DNA of 64,000 bases from Dipteris shenzhenensis. Taxonomy: Eukaryota; Polypodiophyta; Polypodiopsida; Gleicheniales. Where the stretch lies: the NCBI GenBank assembly GCA_047967505.1, contig CM106539.1. One strand, given 5' to 3'. Position numbers and translations under genes: made by a program. Below, one piece after another: positions 54,734 through 64,000 of this stretch; the first letter of the stretch is position 1, and every line of letters starts with the position of its first letter. The notes beneath the pieces were generated by a model, which saw nothing but the letters and a program-made list of their open reading frames with translations, was not told the DNA's origin and made no database searches.

Positions 54734-57700
54734 CTAACTAAGGAAGACTTGGTTTCCCAAATCTTCGTTTTTGTCGGGGATGGCGCGCATGTTGATGTAG
54801 TAGCGCTTCAGTCGGCTCCCGTTTATTGTTGTATTGAATTGGACTCCATCTAGTGTTTCAAGTAGCACAGCTCCAATGCGATTCATCTTTCGTACTCGGT
54901 AGGGTCCTTGACCTAGATACTTCAGTTTTCCCTTGTGTACTTTGGCATTGTATAACAGGACTAAGTCGCCTTCCTTGATGTCTTTAGCTTTCAGGTTCCT
55001 GTCAAACCATGCCTTTCTTCGGCGTTTTTCTGTTGTCATGGCATGATAGGCAACGAGTCTTGTCTCTGTATGCTTTTCCAACTGACAGAGCCTCTCTTTC
55101 AAGGACTCATGATCACCCATGTGTTCCTGTATTGCGATGCGTAGACTTGGTATGACAAATTCGAGTGGAACCACGGCTTCAAGGCTGTACACCAATTGAA
55201 AAGGTGTGTTCCCTGTACTGACCTTGAATGTGGTTCTATATGCCCATAAGGCTGCATTCAATTTCTCTGCCCAATCAGAACGTTGTGGTTCTACTACCTT
55301 GGTGAGGATATTGCATATGATTTTGTTTGTGGATTCTGCTAGTCCATTCCCTTGGGGGTAGTAGGGTGTGCTTTTTCTATGAATGACCATGAAGCCAGAC
55401 AAGAGTTCTTGGATTACCTCATTGACAAAATGTGTGCCTCTATCCGACACAATTTCAAGGGGGCATCCGAATCGGGTGATCACATGTTCGTACAAGAATC
55501 TTGCTGTGCTTTTGGCATCTGCCTTTCTGACTGCTTTAGCTTCAGCCCATTTTGTAAAGTAATCAGTGGCCACAATGATGTAGCATGCCTGTGTTCCTTT
55601 TGCTGCTGGATGTATGGGACCTACATAATCAATCCCCCATTTTTCAAATGGCTGTTGTGCAACAACTGTTGTTAGGGGATTGAAGTCTTTGTGTTGTGGT
55701 TTAATAGTTCGTTGGCAAACATCACAGCCTTTTACATATTCATAGGCATCTGCCCACAGTGTTGGCCACCAGTAGCCTGCGAGGAGAACTTTTCTTGCTG
55801 TGGCTTCCCCTTGGAAGTGTCCTCCTGCAATGCCTTCATGGACTTCACTCAGGATTGGCAGGATCTCATGAGGCATTACACATCTTCTTAATATCTGGTC
55901 CTTGCCCATCTTGTATAGTTGTCCTGCAATGAGTTGATATGGTGCAGCCTTTATAATCAATTTTCTGGCATCTACTGCTTTCATGTCAGGGGGTGGTCTT
56001 CCTGCCATCAAGTACCCAATGATATCTCCACAACATTCTGGAACAGCATCTATTTGAAATAGTGTGGCATCTGGTAAGTCATCTTCTACGCCAGTGGCTT
56101 CTTCTCCTGTCTTGACTCGAGACATGTGATCGGCAATGTAGTGTTGGGCACCTTTGCGGACCACAATTTTGAAGTTGAATTCTTGCAGCAAGAGGAGCCA
56201 TCTGGTTATTCTTCCGGTGGTACACGGACGGTTCACAAGATATAGCAATGCTTGATGGTCGGTGTAGAAGACAAAATCATTTGCGAGAAGATAGTGCCGA
56301 AATTTCTTTACACTGTACACCATTGCTAGGGCTTCTCTTTCTGTGGTTGTATAGTTGATCTCTGCATCATTGAGTTGTCGACTGGCGAAGTAGACGGGGT
56401 AGTCTTTCTTATGTTCACCCGGTTGACAAAGCACACTCCCAATCGCATACTTGGATCCATCAGTATGAACATGAAAATCAATATCCCAATTGGGAGATAG
56501 AAGGATGGGTGCTGTGATTAGGCGCCACTTTAAAAGCTCAAAGGCTTGGTCGCACTCTTCGGTCCATAAGAACTCCACTAATAATTTGTAAAGTGGTCTA
56601 GCTATCATGGCATACCGCAATATAAATCGTCTATAATAGCCGGCATGTCCCATAAAGACCTGTACACCTTTGGAATTTGTAGGAGGAGGCAATTCCATGA
56701 TGATTTTGATTTTGTCCATGTCAGTTGCAATCCCATGTTGAGAGACGATGTGTCCCAAAACAACTCCGTGGGTGACCATGAATTGGCATTTTGTTGGATT
56801 TAGGGAGATGCCATACTCCCTGCATTTGATTAGTACTTCTTCCAGACATTTGAAGTGGTCCTGTTTGGTTGAATGGATGCACAAATCATCCAAGAACACC
56901 TGTAAAAACTTATTCAAAAATGACTTGAAAGCTGTGAACATGACTCGCTGGAATGTGGCTGGGGCATTACAAAGGCCGAATGGCATGACTCTATATGCAA
57001 AAATACCCCATTCTGTAGCAAATGCTGTTTTTGATTGGTCTTGAGGAGCAATTTGTACTTGGTTATAGCCACTGAAGCCATCCAAGAAGCTATATATTTC
57101 GGATCCTGCCACCTTTTCCAACACTGTTTCGGTTAAGGGTAGGGGGTAGTGATCCCTTATTGTGGCGGCATTCACATTTTTCAAGTTCACGCATATTCTG
57201 AGCTTCTTGTTGCGTTTAGGTACAATGACAATGGGGGAAACCCAATCCGTGTGCTCTATCTCGTAGATGAATCCGGCATCTAGGAGTTTTTCCAGCTCGT
57301 CATAAACCATGGTGCCATATTTAGGATTTGTGCGATAAGGTCCACATACCTTAGGGCGAGCACCTTCCCTTATAGGGATCGTGTGAACTGCCACTTCTGG
57401 TGAAATGCCTTTCATCTCTTTGTATGACCATGCTAGGCAGTCACGGTATTCCATTAGGAGGTCTTTGAGTTTGATTTCATCTTCTTGACGGAGCTGTTTC
57501 CCAATGAAAACCAACTTTTCTTCCTCCCCTTCAAGGGCGAGGTCTATTGTGCGTGTTTTTGCCGGTCCCTCATAGATTGGAGTTTCTCCAATGCTATCGG
57601 TTTCTTGAACTTCAGATTCTCTGATTGGTCTTGGCATTGCTATTGGTCCACTGCCACTTGTATAATTCTTAAAGTATTCCGGCACTTCTCGAAGATCGGC

Positions 57701-59868
57701 CTCTGATGGGGTTGAACTAGCCTGACAAGTGTCATGTGTACTGGGTGGCATAGTTGCATTTAGTAATTTGTTAGGCTCTTCTGTTCTTTCTTTTTCTGAA
57801 GTCTCTTGATCGAGCTTCATCCGCACATGTGGCTTATATTTTCGAAACTTCTTACGTTGGGAACTGTGGGGTAACTTTTCCACTGGTAAGGTGTTTTCAA
57901 GTAAGGGTTCATGTGCTGCACATACTCCTTCTAGTCCCTCAGGGGACCATTCAAGAGGTGGTGGTATTGATTTGGAGGGAACTGACTTTGCAAGGTACAA
58001 TTCGACAATCCTTGTTTGGACTCGTTCGAATTCATTGAAGTGCTCGGCCTTGGCTTTTCTGCGATTTCCTCCTGCAGCTTTCTTGCGGGATCTTCTGCTG
58101 TTATGCAACTGTGGAGGTTCAACTTTTGGGAGCTCAACTGCCATTAGGGCATGGAGAATGGCTAGGTCATTATCAAAGATTTGATCTTCAATTTCAGCAT
58201 TCGCAGCCTCTGTTTCAAGGTCCCAAAGAAAATATGAGTCATCATTGGTATGGGTACTTTCTTCAGGTTCATTATCCCATTCGAGGTCAGCCATAAAGAA
58301 TGGCATCTCTAGATCGATTGGTTCTTCATGTGTCGGTGGAGGATCGACCTGTAGTGCGTTAACATCTATCTGTGAGAAAATGGGGTCTAATGAATGGCAG
58401 TTGTCGATGGTTGCCAATGTTTGTATCCAGTTATTGACATTGCTTTGTGAGTCACCTGCTATGGCATGCTGTTGCAAGGGAGCTGATTTGCTCGAAAGTG
58501 TCGTGGAAGATGTGTCATCCAATGCTCTAGGAACAATTGGTTTAATAGCTCCTGTCTCCACATTCACCCTGACTGCAGTGTCTCGATTTTGGATTGTCAA
58601 TCTATTAGTTCCCCAGTCATGGAGGACTGATGCTTCCCGTAACCAAGGACGTCCCAGTAAGATTTGATAGGATTTTTTGGGGAGATCCAAGATTGTGAAT
58701 TGGAGGGAAAAGCGGACTCCTGCGATCTTTGTGGACACGGCATTCACTACTCCCAAGGGTTTAGCCCGTGAATCATCGGCAAGGCGTATGTTGAAATTAG
58801 CCTTTTGCATTGGTGGGAGACCCCATTCTTCGTAGAGCTCCTTTGATAGGACATTGACACCTGCTCCACCATCCACTATGGCTTGGACTTCATTATATGC
58901 TTTGTGGATCAAAGGCACAGTGATGTTGCGTATGTCATCTCGCTCACCCATCCGCACAGGGATATCTTCAATGTCGTTCATAGGTGGAGGGGGAGTTGCG
59001 AGTTCAATCCATCCTTTGAAACTCTCCCAGAGATTGGGACAATTTCGTAAGAGGATTCCGATGGGAATTGACACAGGGCAACTCAGGATGCTAGAGAGTG
59101 CAGCTCCTTCAAGTTGACGTGGCGGTACATTCTGTTGTGGAGTCTGTTGTTGGAACAAAGGCTCGAGTACAGTATCAATATTTTGTGGGGCCAAGTCATG
59201 GATTGGGTCTTGAGCTTGTTTCTGAGCCTCAAATTGAGCTTGTTCATTTTGAACCCATTGCTGAAGTACCTGAAAACGAGCCTTCTCCACCTCTGCATTC
59301 GGGAATGGAGCTTCTTTTATTCGAGGCTCGGGAGTGGATGTGGATGAGCTCGGCTGCTCATTGCTTGGCGGAGGTGGAGGCACTTGTGCTTTCTTTCTCA
59401 GAAGTCGCTTCGGTTGGATTGGAATGATAGGATCCTTCGTGGCCTCTTTCTGTTGGCGTGTAATTACATTGATAGGTTGTGACCTTAGACTTGCTGGACC
59501 CAGACTTTGATGGTCCACCCCAATGATGCCGATGGGGACGTCAGGCTTAACCTCTGTTTGTTCTGGGACCTTATTTTTCATGGGACAATCCATACAGGCA
59601 TGTCCTATGCCACAATCTCTGCAAAGTGGTTGGAAAGTAGCGGGGCTACCACGATGAGGGCACTCTGCGATCCTATGATTTTCGCCACAACCGTAACACT
59701 TGATTGGTGCTCGAAATGTGTTGGGTTGCACTTGATTTGCATAGACTGGTATTAGACCCTCTGCACCTTCTACATAGTACACTGGGTACTCTGCTTCATG
59801 CTCAAATAGCGAGTCTACTTCCTCGGCTTGTAATTGATGTATGGGAACTGCCTGAGGAGCTGGATTTG
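54734..59868 (-). CDS. Gypsy Pol (protease, RT, RNase H, integrase), second element
   Basis: An open frame to 54734 with first usable codons near 59782 and no stop back to about 59868. Zinc knuckles CYGCGENHRIAECP and CRDCGIGHACMDCP open it. Protease VDGGAGVNVLS lies at about residue 303 (counting from 59782); RT has SPIVIVPKRNKKLRICVN and catalytic QVFLDDLCIHS near 960; RNase H has HVHTDGSKYAIGSVLC; integrase has HEGIAGGHF, CDVCQR, GIDYVGP, VSDRGTHF and the Glu in GLAESTNK near 1480. A GKLKYLGQGPYRVRKM block closes it. Catalytic residues look intact over 1682 codons. The DGGA and FLDD motifs group it with the young gypsy (Tat/Athila-type). LTRs could not be located. Confidence 0.92.
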
Positions 59869-61205
59869 GTGCTCTTGGATACGGTCGTGGATTTGGATTC
59901 CTGAGTAGTTGTGGGACTTGTGTCCGCTGCCTGAGGAGCTGGATTTGGTGCTCTTGGATACGGTCGTGGATTTGGATTCCTGAGTAGTTGTGGGACTTGT
60001 GTCCGAACGGGAACAGGATTTAGCCTCGGAGCTGGGGGCGCTTGTGCAAGTGCCGGTTGCCTGTATACTGGCATGGGTGCCGCTTGGTATTGTGGTGGTC
60101 GAGGCGGATTGTTGCGCATGTTGAAGATGCAACTGGTCTCATCATGGCCGCCGATGACACAGATATGGCACCACAACCGTGGCGGTGGATTTGCTTGTGC
60201 AGTGAGCCTTGCTCTTAGGACTGGGCATTCATTTGCTGTATGATTTGCCAAGCAGTGTGGGCACCAGACATTTTCTCGCCGTGGATATGTTTGAGTTGGC
60301 GACTGAGACAAGTGGAGTTTTTCATCCATGGCCTGCATCATATCTTCTTTCAACTTCAAGGTCATGGCCTCTAGGCGATCTTCATTGGATGTTTCGGCAG
60401 TGTCCTTTGATTTACCTTTTTTCGAGCGTTTATCTCGTGTATTTGATCTGGCATCATCACTGCTAGTGTCTGAATCTGTCATACCATCTTCGATGTCAAT
60501 GGCTGCCGCATGAGCAGCACTGAATGTTTCATAGCTACTTATCTTTTTCATATCCTTGCGGATTTTCTTTCGTAGACCTGCTATGAACCATGCCGTGAGG
60601 TACTTTGCATCTGGGCGTGGGTCACATTTGGCGATCAATCTCTTCATCTTTCCCAGGTATGTGCATACATCTTCCCTCCGGCCTTGTTCGATCTTGCTGA
60701 GTTGGAGAGCGGGATCATCTTGTAGTCGTTCCGTTTGAAAGCGACGTTTGAATTCGGTTTGAAGTAGGTCCCATGTAGCACGTTCTTCCACGAGAAGGTC
60801 GAGGTACCATTCTGACGCTTCATCAGTTAAGGCCATTGGAAACCAAGCCACCTTAGTTTCATGGGATTGATCACCACCTGCTCGACATGCGGCATCAAAA
60901 TGTTGGAGGAAGCGAGCAGGGTCTCCCCTACCATTATATTTGGGAAGTTCCAGTTTTCCCAAGGGGCGTCGGCCGTGATTGTTGTGATTTTGTCGATTGA
61001 AAAAGTTGTCAGCCTCGGCATCGAGCTCGATGTCCCCATCATGCTCATGACGGCGTCCAGCCATGTTGGGGCGAGGAGGAGTTAAAGGAAGTTGTTGAAT
61101 CTCAGGGGGGGAGTCGGGGTAGAGGATTGGCGGTTGTTGCAGTGGAGTTAGATGCGGATGGGGCGAGCGTTGGAGTCGAAGTCGTTGGCCGGACCGTAAC
61201 TGCAT
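59802..61205 (-). CDS. Gypsy Gag, second element
   Basis: 467 codons from ATG 61205 (MQLRSGQRLRLQRSP). The capsid-like segment (LGKLELPKYNGRGDPARFL, WYLDLLVEERATWDLL, RRFQTERLQDD) covers about residues 80-230, and two zinc knuckles follow: CPHCLANHTANEC near 318 and CHICVIGGHDETSC near 345. The last ~25 codons are out of the ancestral frame because of the 79-bp duplication at 59848-60005. The original product was almost certainly a single Gag-Pol polyprotein. Confidence 0.9.
   Translation of the reverse strand: MQLRSGQRLRLQRSPHPHLTPLQQPPILYPDSPPEIQQLPLTPPRPNMAGRRHEHDGDIELDAEADNFFNRQNHNNHGRRPLGKLELPKYNGRGDPARFLQHFDAACRAGGDQSHETKVAWFPMALTDEASEWYLDLLVEERATWDLLQTEFKRRFQTERLQDDPALQLSKIEQGRREDVCTYLGKMKRLIAKCDPRPDAKYLTAWFIAGLRKKIRKDMKKISSYETFSAAHAAAIDIEDGMTDSDTSSDDARSNTRDKRSKKGKSKDTAETSNEDRLEAMTLKLKEDMMQAMDEKLHLSQSPTQTYPRRENVWCPHCLANHTANECPVLRARLTAQANPPPRLWCHICVIGGHDETSCIFNMRNNPPRPPQYQAAPMPVYRQPALAQAPPAPRLNPVPVRTQVPQLLRNPNPRPYPRAPNPAPQAADTSPTTTQESKSTTVSKSTKSSSSGSSHTSITSRGSRLAI
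59848..60005. repeat. 79-bp tandem duplication in gag-pol
   Basis: Two adjacent, practically identical 79-bp copies starting with ctgcctgaggagctgg at 59848 and 59927. 79 is not a multiple of three, and the offset between the gag and pol frames equals the shift it causes. Confidence 0.95.
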
Positions 61206-61640
61206 GCAGATGGTGCGTGATTTGCCAAGGGTATCGCTACCCCAAGTGTGGGTGTGGAGGTGGTGCTGTTAGGAGAGTTAGAGTGATGTTAGTTTGTGTA
61301 GGGACCGTCGTGTTAATAATGTGCCTAAGATTGTCCTACGTGTGTAGGGAAATGTGCCGGTGCAGACGAATCGTTAATCGAAGGTCGCGGCGTGAAAATA
61401 CGAGTGAAGTAATGCAAAATAAGGCCCACACGGGAGCGCGAATGAACGTGTGCTAGGGATGCCGAAATGGTGTGCAATGGGCTGGAAAAATACCCCGTAA
61501 CGTGGTGTTTCCGTGTGTGAAATCTGGGTTCAAACGGGGTTCAATTTGGGTCCCAAACGGATGAGTGTCGAGGGGTTAAAGGAGGGCTAAATTTGGCGTT
61601 TTGGGGGGTCCTAATGGTGGTGTGAATGGACTTTAAGTCC
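61206..61640. other. Upstream region of the second gypsy; no gene seen
   Basis: Expected to hold the leader and 5' LTR end of the element transcribed leftward. I could not find a sequence shared with the 52.6-54.7 kb side or a clear primer-binding site. Confidence 0.4.
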
Positions 61641-62010
61641 AACCGAGGGGTTGAAACCAAGTGACTCTAGTTAGACTAACTAACCTAGATCCTCCCAGTT
61701 ATTGTAACTGGGAGGTTAAACTAATTGCAGTTAGATACTAACCGAACAGTTAGTCTAACCTAACCGAGGGCTAACTAAACTAACCTAACCTAACCGCAGT
61801 TCCTACTAACCAAACCTACGTAACTAATCTAACTTAGGTTAACTAACTAACCTAGTTGACCTAACCTAACTAACCTAACCTAACTGTAGTTAGGACTAAC
61901 TAACCTAGGGTTAATCGACTAACCTAACCTAACCTAACCTAACCTAGGTTAACCACCAACCTAACTGCAGTTAGCAACTAACCGGAGGTTAGTTTAGGTT
62001 AGGTTTAGTT
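61640..62010. repeat. Degenerate CTAAC/CCTAA repeat with hairpins
   Basis: Head-to-tail ctaacctaac units, in both orientations, mixed with ctgcagttag. CCTCCCAGTTA at 61691-61701 pairs perfectly with TAACTGGGAGG at 61705-61715. Confidence 0.85.
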
Positions 62011-62029
62011 TATAAAAAAAAATTTGTTT

Positions 62030-62700
62030 TCTTGGTTCTGAGGGGGGCTGCCCGACGGCGGTGCCCTGGGGGGCTGCCCGAGGTGGCACGGGGGTGAGCG
62101 GGGGGAGGGCGGGGGTGCGGCGGGGGAGGGCGAGGGGGGTGGCGGGGGAGAGCGAGGGTGGCGCGGGGGGTTTGTGAGCGGCGCGGGGGCGGGGTCGGGG
62201 GGTTGTGAGTGGCGCGGGGGTGACGACGGGGGGGCGGCGCTGCGTGCGCTGCCGCGGGGGCGGGGCGGGGTGTAGCGGGGGGCGAGAGAGGAGAGGGGGC
62301 GGGGGGGGGCGGGGCGCGGGGCGGTGAGCGGGGGGCGAGAGAGGAGTGGGGGCGGGGGGGGCGGGGTGCGGGGCGGTGAGCGGGGCAGGGAGCGGGGTAG
62401 CGGGTGGTGGGCGGGGCGGGGCACGTAGAGGCGGCGCGGGGGCGGCGCGGGGCGCACAGGGGCGGCGGCGGGCGGGGCGGGTTGGGGGCGGGCGGGGTGC
62501 GCGGGACGGCGGGCGGGCGGGGTGCGCGGGGCGGCGGCGCTGCGTGCACCGCCGCGGGGCGGGGGGTGGGGGTTAGAGAGAGGGGGCGGGGGTTTACAGA
62601 GAGGGGGGGGTAAGGGGGAGGGGGTAAGGGGGAGAGAGAGGAGAGGGGGGGCGGGGGGGGTGTAGGGGTCGAGCGTAAGGGGGGAGAGAATGAGGGGGAG
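62030..62700. repeat. Extremely G/C-rich low-complexity DNA
   Basis: Plus strand dominated by ggggcgggg and gcggcgcgggg, dense in CpG and in runs of four or more G. Long frames on both strands are composition artefacts. Confidence 0.9.
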
Positions 62701-63735
62701 AGAGAGAGGGGGTGGGGGAGAGAACGAGGGGGAGAGAGGAGAGAGTTAGAGAGAGAGGGGGTGGGAGAGAGAACGAGGGGGAGAGAGAGGAGAGAGTGAG
62801 GGGGGTAGGTGGAGAGAGAAAAGAGAGAGAGAGAGGGGAAAAAGGGGAGAGAGGAGAGAGAAAGGAGAGAGAAGGGGGGAAGGGGGAGAGAGGAGAGAGA
62901 GATGAAGGGGGAGGGGGAGGGGGGAGGTGGTGGTGGAGGGGGAGGGGGAGAGGGGGAGGTGGTGGTGGAGGGGGAGGGGGAGAGGGGGAGGTGGAGATGG
63001 AGGGGGAGGAGGAGGGGGAGATGAAGGGGGAGGTGAGGGGGAGGGGGAGAGGGGGAGGGGGAGATGAAGGGGGAGGTGAGGGGGAGGGGGAGAGGGGGAG
63101 GTGGAGATGGAGGGGGAGGGGGAGGGGGAGGGGGGAGGTGGAGATGAAGGGGGAGGTGAGGGGGAGGGGGAGAGGGGGAGGTGGAGATGGAGGGGGAGGG
63201 GGAGGGGGAGGGGGGAGGTGGAGATGGAGAGGGAGGGGGAGATGGAGGGGGGAGGGGGAGGTGGAGGTGGAGAGGGGGGAAGAGATGGAGGGGGGAGGGG
63301 GAGATGAAGGGGGAGGTGGTGGTGGAGGGGGAGGGGGAGGTGGGGATGGAGGGGGAGGGGGAGGGGGAGGGGGGAGGGGGAGATGGAGAGGGAGGGGGAG
63401 ATGGAGGGGGGAGGGGGGAGGGGGAGGGGGAGATGAAGGGGGAGGGGGGAGGTGGTGGTGAAGGGGGAGGGGGAAGGAGGAGGTGGAGGTGGAGGGAGAG
63501 GGGGAGATGGAGATGGAGGGGGAGGGGGGAGGTGGTGGTGAAGGGGGAGGGGGAAGGGGTAGGTGGAGGTGGAGGGAGAGGGGGAGATGGAGATGGAGGG
63601 GGAGGGGGGAGGTGGTGGTGAAGGGGGAGGGGGAAGGGGAGGTGGAGGTGGAGGTGGAGGGAGAGGGGGAGATGGAGATGGAGGGGGGGGGGGAGATGGT
63701 GGTGAAGATGGAGGGGGAGGGGGGAAGAAAGAGAT
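62700..63735. repeat. GGGGGA-type minisatellite, ~80-bp higher-order unit
   Basis: Nearly pure purine plus strand. ggtggtggtgaag recurs at 63451, 63531 and 63611 (period 80); gatgaagggggaggtgaggg recurs at 63021, 63063 and 63142. G-quadruplex- and triplex-prone. Confidence 0.92.
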
Positions 63736-63950
63736 GTAACGGGATTGTCGCGGAACAATGGACGGTGGGTGGAAGGCTAGGTCATCGCTGCGAGAAGGGC
63801 TCGATGTCACTTACATTGGCGAGGATAGGAGTAAGGGGGCGGTCGATGGAGAGGGAGGAGTGTCTTGCGTGGGGCTCGGAAGGAGGAAGAGAATGGAGGC
63901 AAAAAGTGAAAGATGAAGAATGAGGGGGGGTGGAGTAGGTTTTTATAGGT
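63736..63950. other. Mixed-composition DNA, no gene seen
   Basis: Short frames only; no family motif. Confidence 0.4.
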
Positions 63951-64000
63951 TTGGATTTTAGGTTTAGGGTTTAGGTTTAGGGTTTAACCCTAAACTCTTC
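63951..64000. repeat. TTTAGGG-like repeat, head-to-head
   Basis: About four ttaggg(tt) units, then gggtttaaccctaaa, in which the orientation flips. Short and imperfect: an interstitial tract rather than a telomere, as far as the window shows. Confidence 0.7.

Noticed and set aside
62005-63923. Several 150-580-codon Pro- or Gly-rich frames.
   Set aside because: Artefacts of G-rich minisatellite DNA, open in several frames on both strands.
61206-64000. The right-hand flank as the 5' LTR of the second gypsy.
   Set aside because: I found no stretch shared with 52.6-54.7 kb and no primer-binding site, so LTR borders cannot be stated.

Overview
The window is repeat-dominated nuclear DNA of a land plant. 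The evidence is plant-type Ty1/copia and Ty3/gypsy elements, three primer-binding sites matching initiator-tRNA-Met, a LINE whose ORF1 has the plant DUF4283/zinc-knuckle layout, a TRIM-type mini retrotransposon, GT-AG introns and TTTAGGG-like tracts. The DUF7869-type genes and the unusual Ulp1-like peptidase gene make me lean towards a seed-free plant with a large genome (fern, lycophyte or bryophyte). That placement is inference. I see no clearly intact single-copy host gene, no rRNA or tRNA gene, and nothing prokaryotic.

Layout. 1-5 kb: decayed DUF7869-family gene (copy A, minus), tandem repeats and the palindrome-rich end of a probable DNA transposon. 5-12.4 kb: gypsy integrase relic; an acidic ORF split by a 2.6-kb gag-only LTR element (6320-8953, TSD agaat); the 3' half and 3' LTR of a dead copia. 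12.5-14.5 kb: LINE relic (ORF1 and endonuclease, minus). 14.76-18.0 kb: (GA)n array hosting a 695-bp TRIM with only 61 bp between its LTRs. 18.2-32.6 kb: multi-exon pseudogene with a DGQHR-like N-terminal part and three tandem Ulp1/C48-like peptidase modules; a 7.1-kb copia (24936-32025, TSD ataga) sits in an intron of the third module and carries a MITE in its leader. 32.6-36.9 kb: AT-rich repeats and small gene fragments. 36.9-49.7 kb: second DUF7869 gene (copy B, minus), split by a young 9.65-kb Ty3/gypsy (39848-49493, TSD ccacc) that has a long extra coiled-coil coding region after integrase. 49.7-52.6 kb: ~180-bp tandem repeat and a second, truncated gag-only element. 52.6-54.7 kb: minisatellites. 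54.7-61.2 kb: another Ty3/gypsy (minus), gag and pol split by a 79-bp tandem duplication. 61.2-64 kb: CTAAC repeats, extreme G-rich DNA and telomere-like repeats.

How it fits together: this is a nest of insertions into earlier elements. Target-site duplications and LTR pairs give the order. The gypsy at 39848 and the TRIM are youngest (2 differences in 453 bp and 1 in 317 bp between LTRs); the copia and the gag-only element are older (7 in 257 and 7 in 298). Many stop codons in the older genes are one C-to-T change from Gln or Arg codons, as expected for methylated, silenced DNA. The least ordinary items are the 61-bp-interior TRIM, the gypsy with a post-integrase reading frame preceded by a good splice acceptor, the three tandem C48 modules with Asn at the acidic position, the 5' leader shared between that gene and the copia inside it, and a 13-bp minisatellite placed inside a DUF7869 gene at a matching 10-mer.
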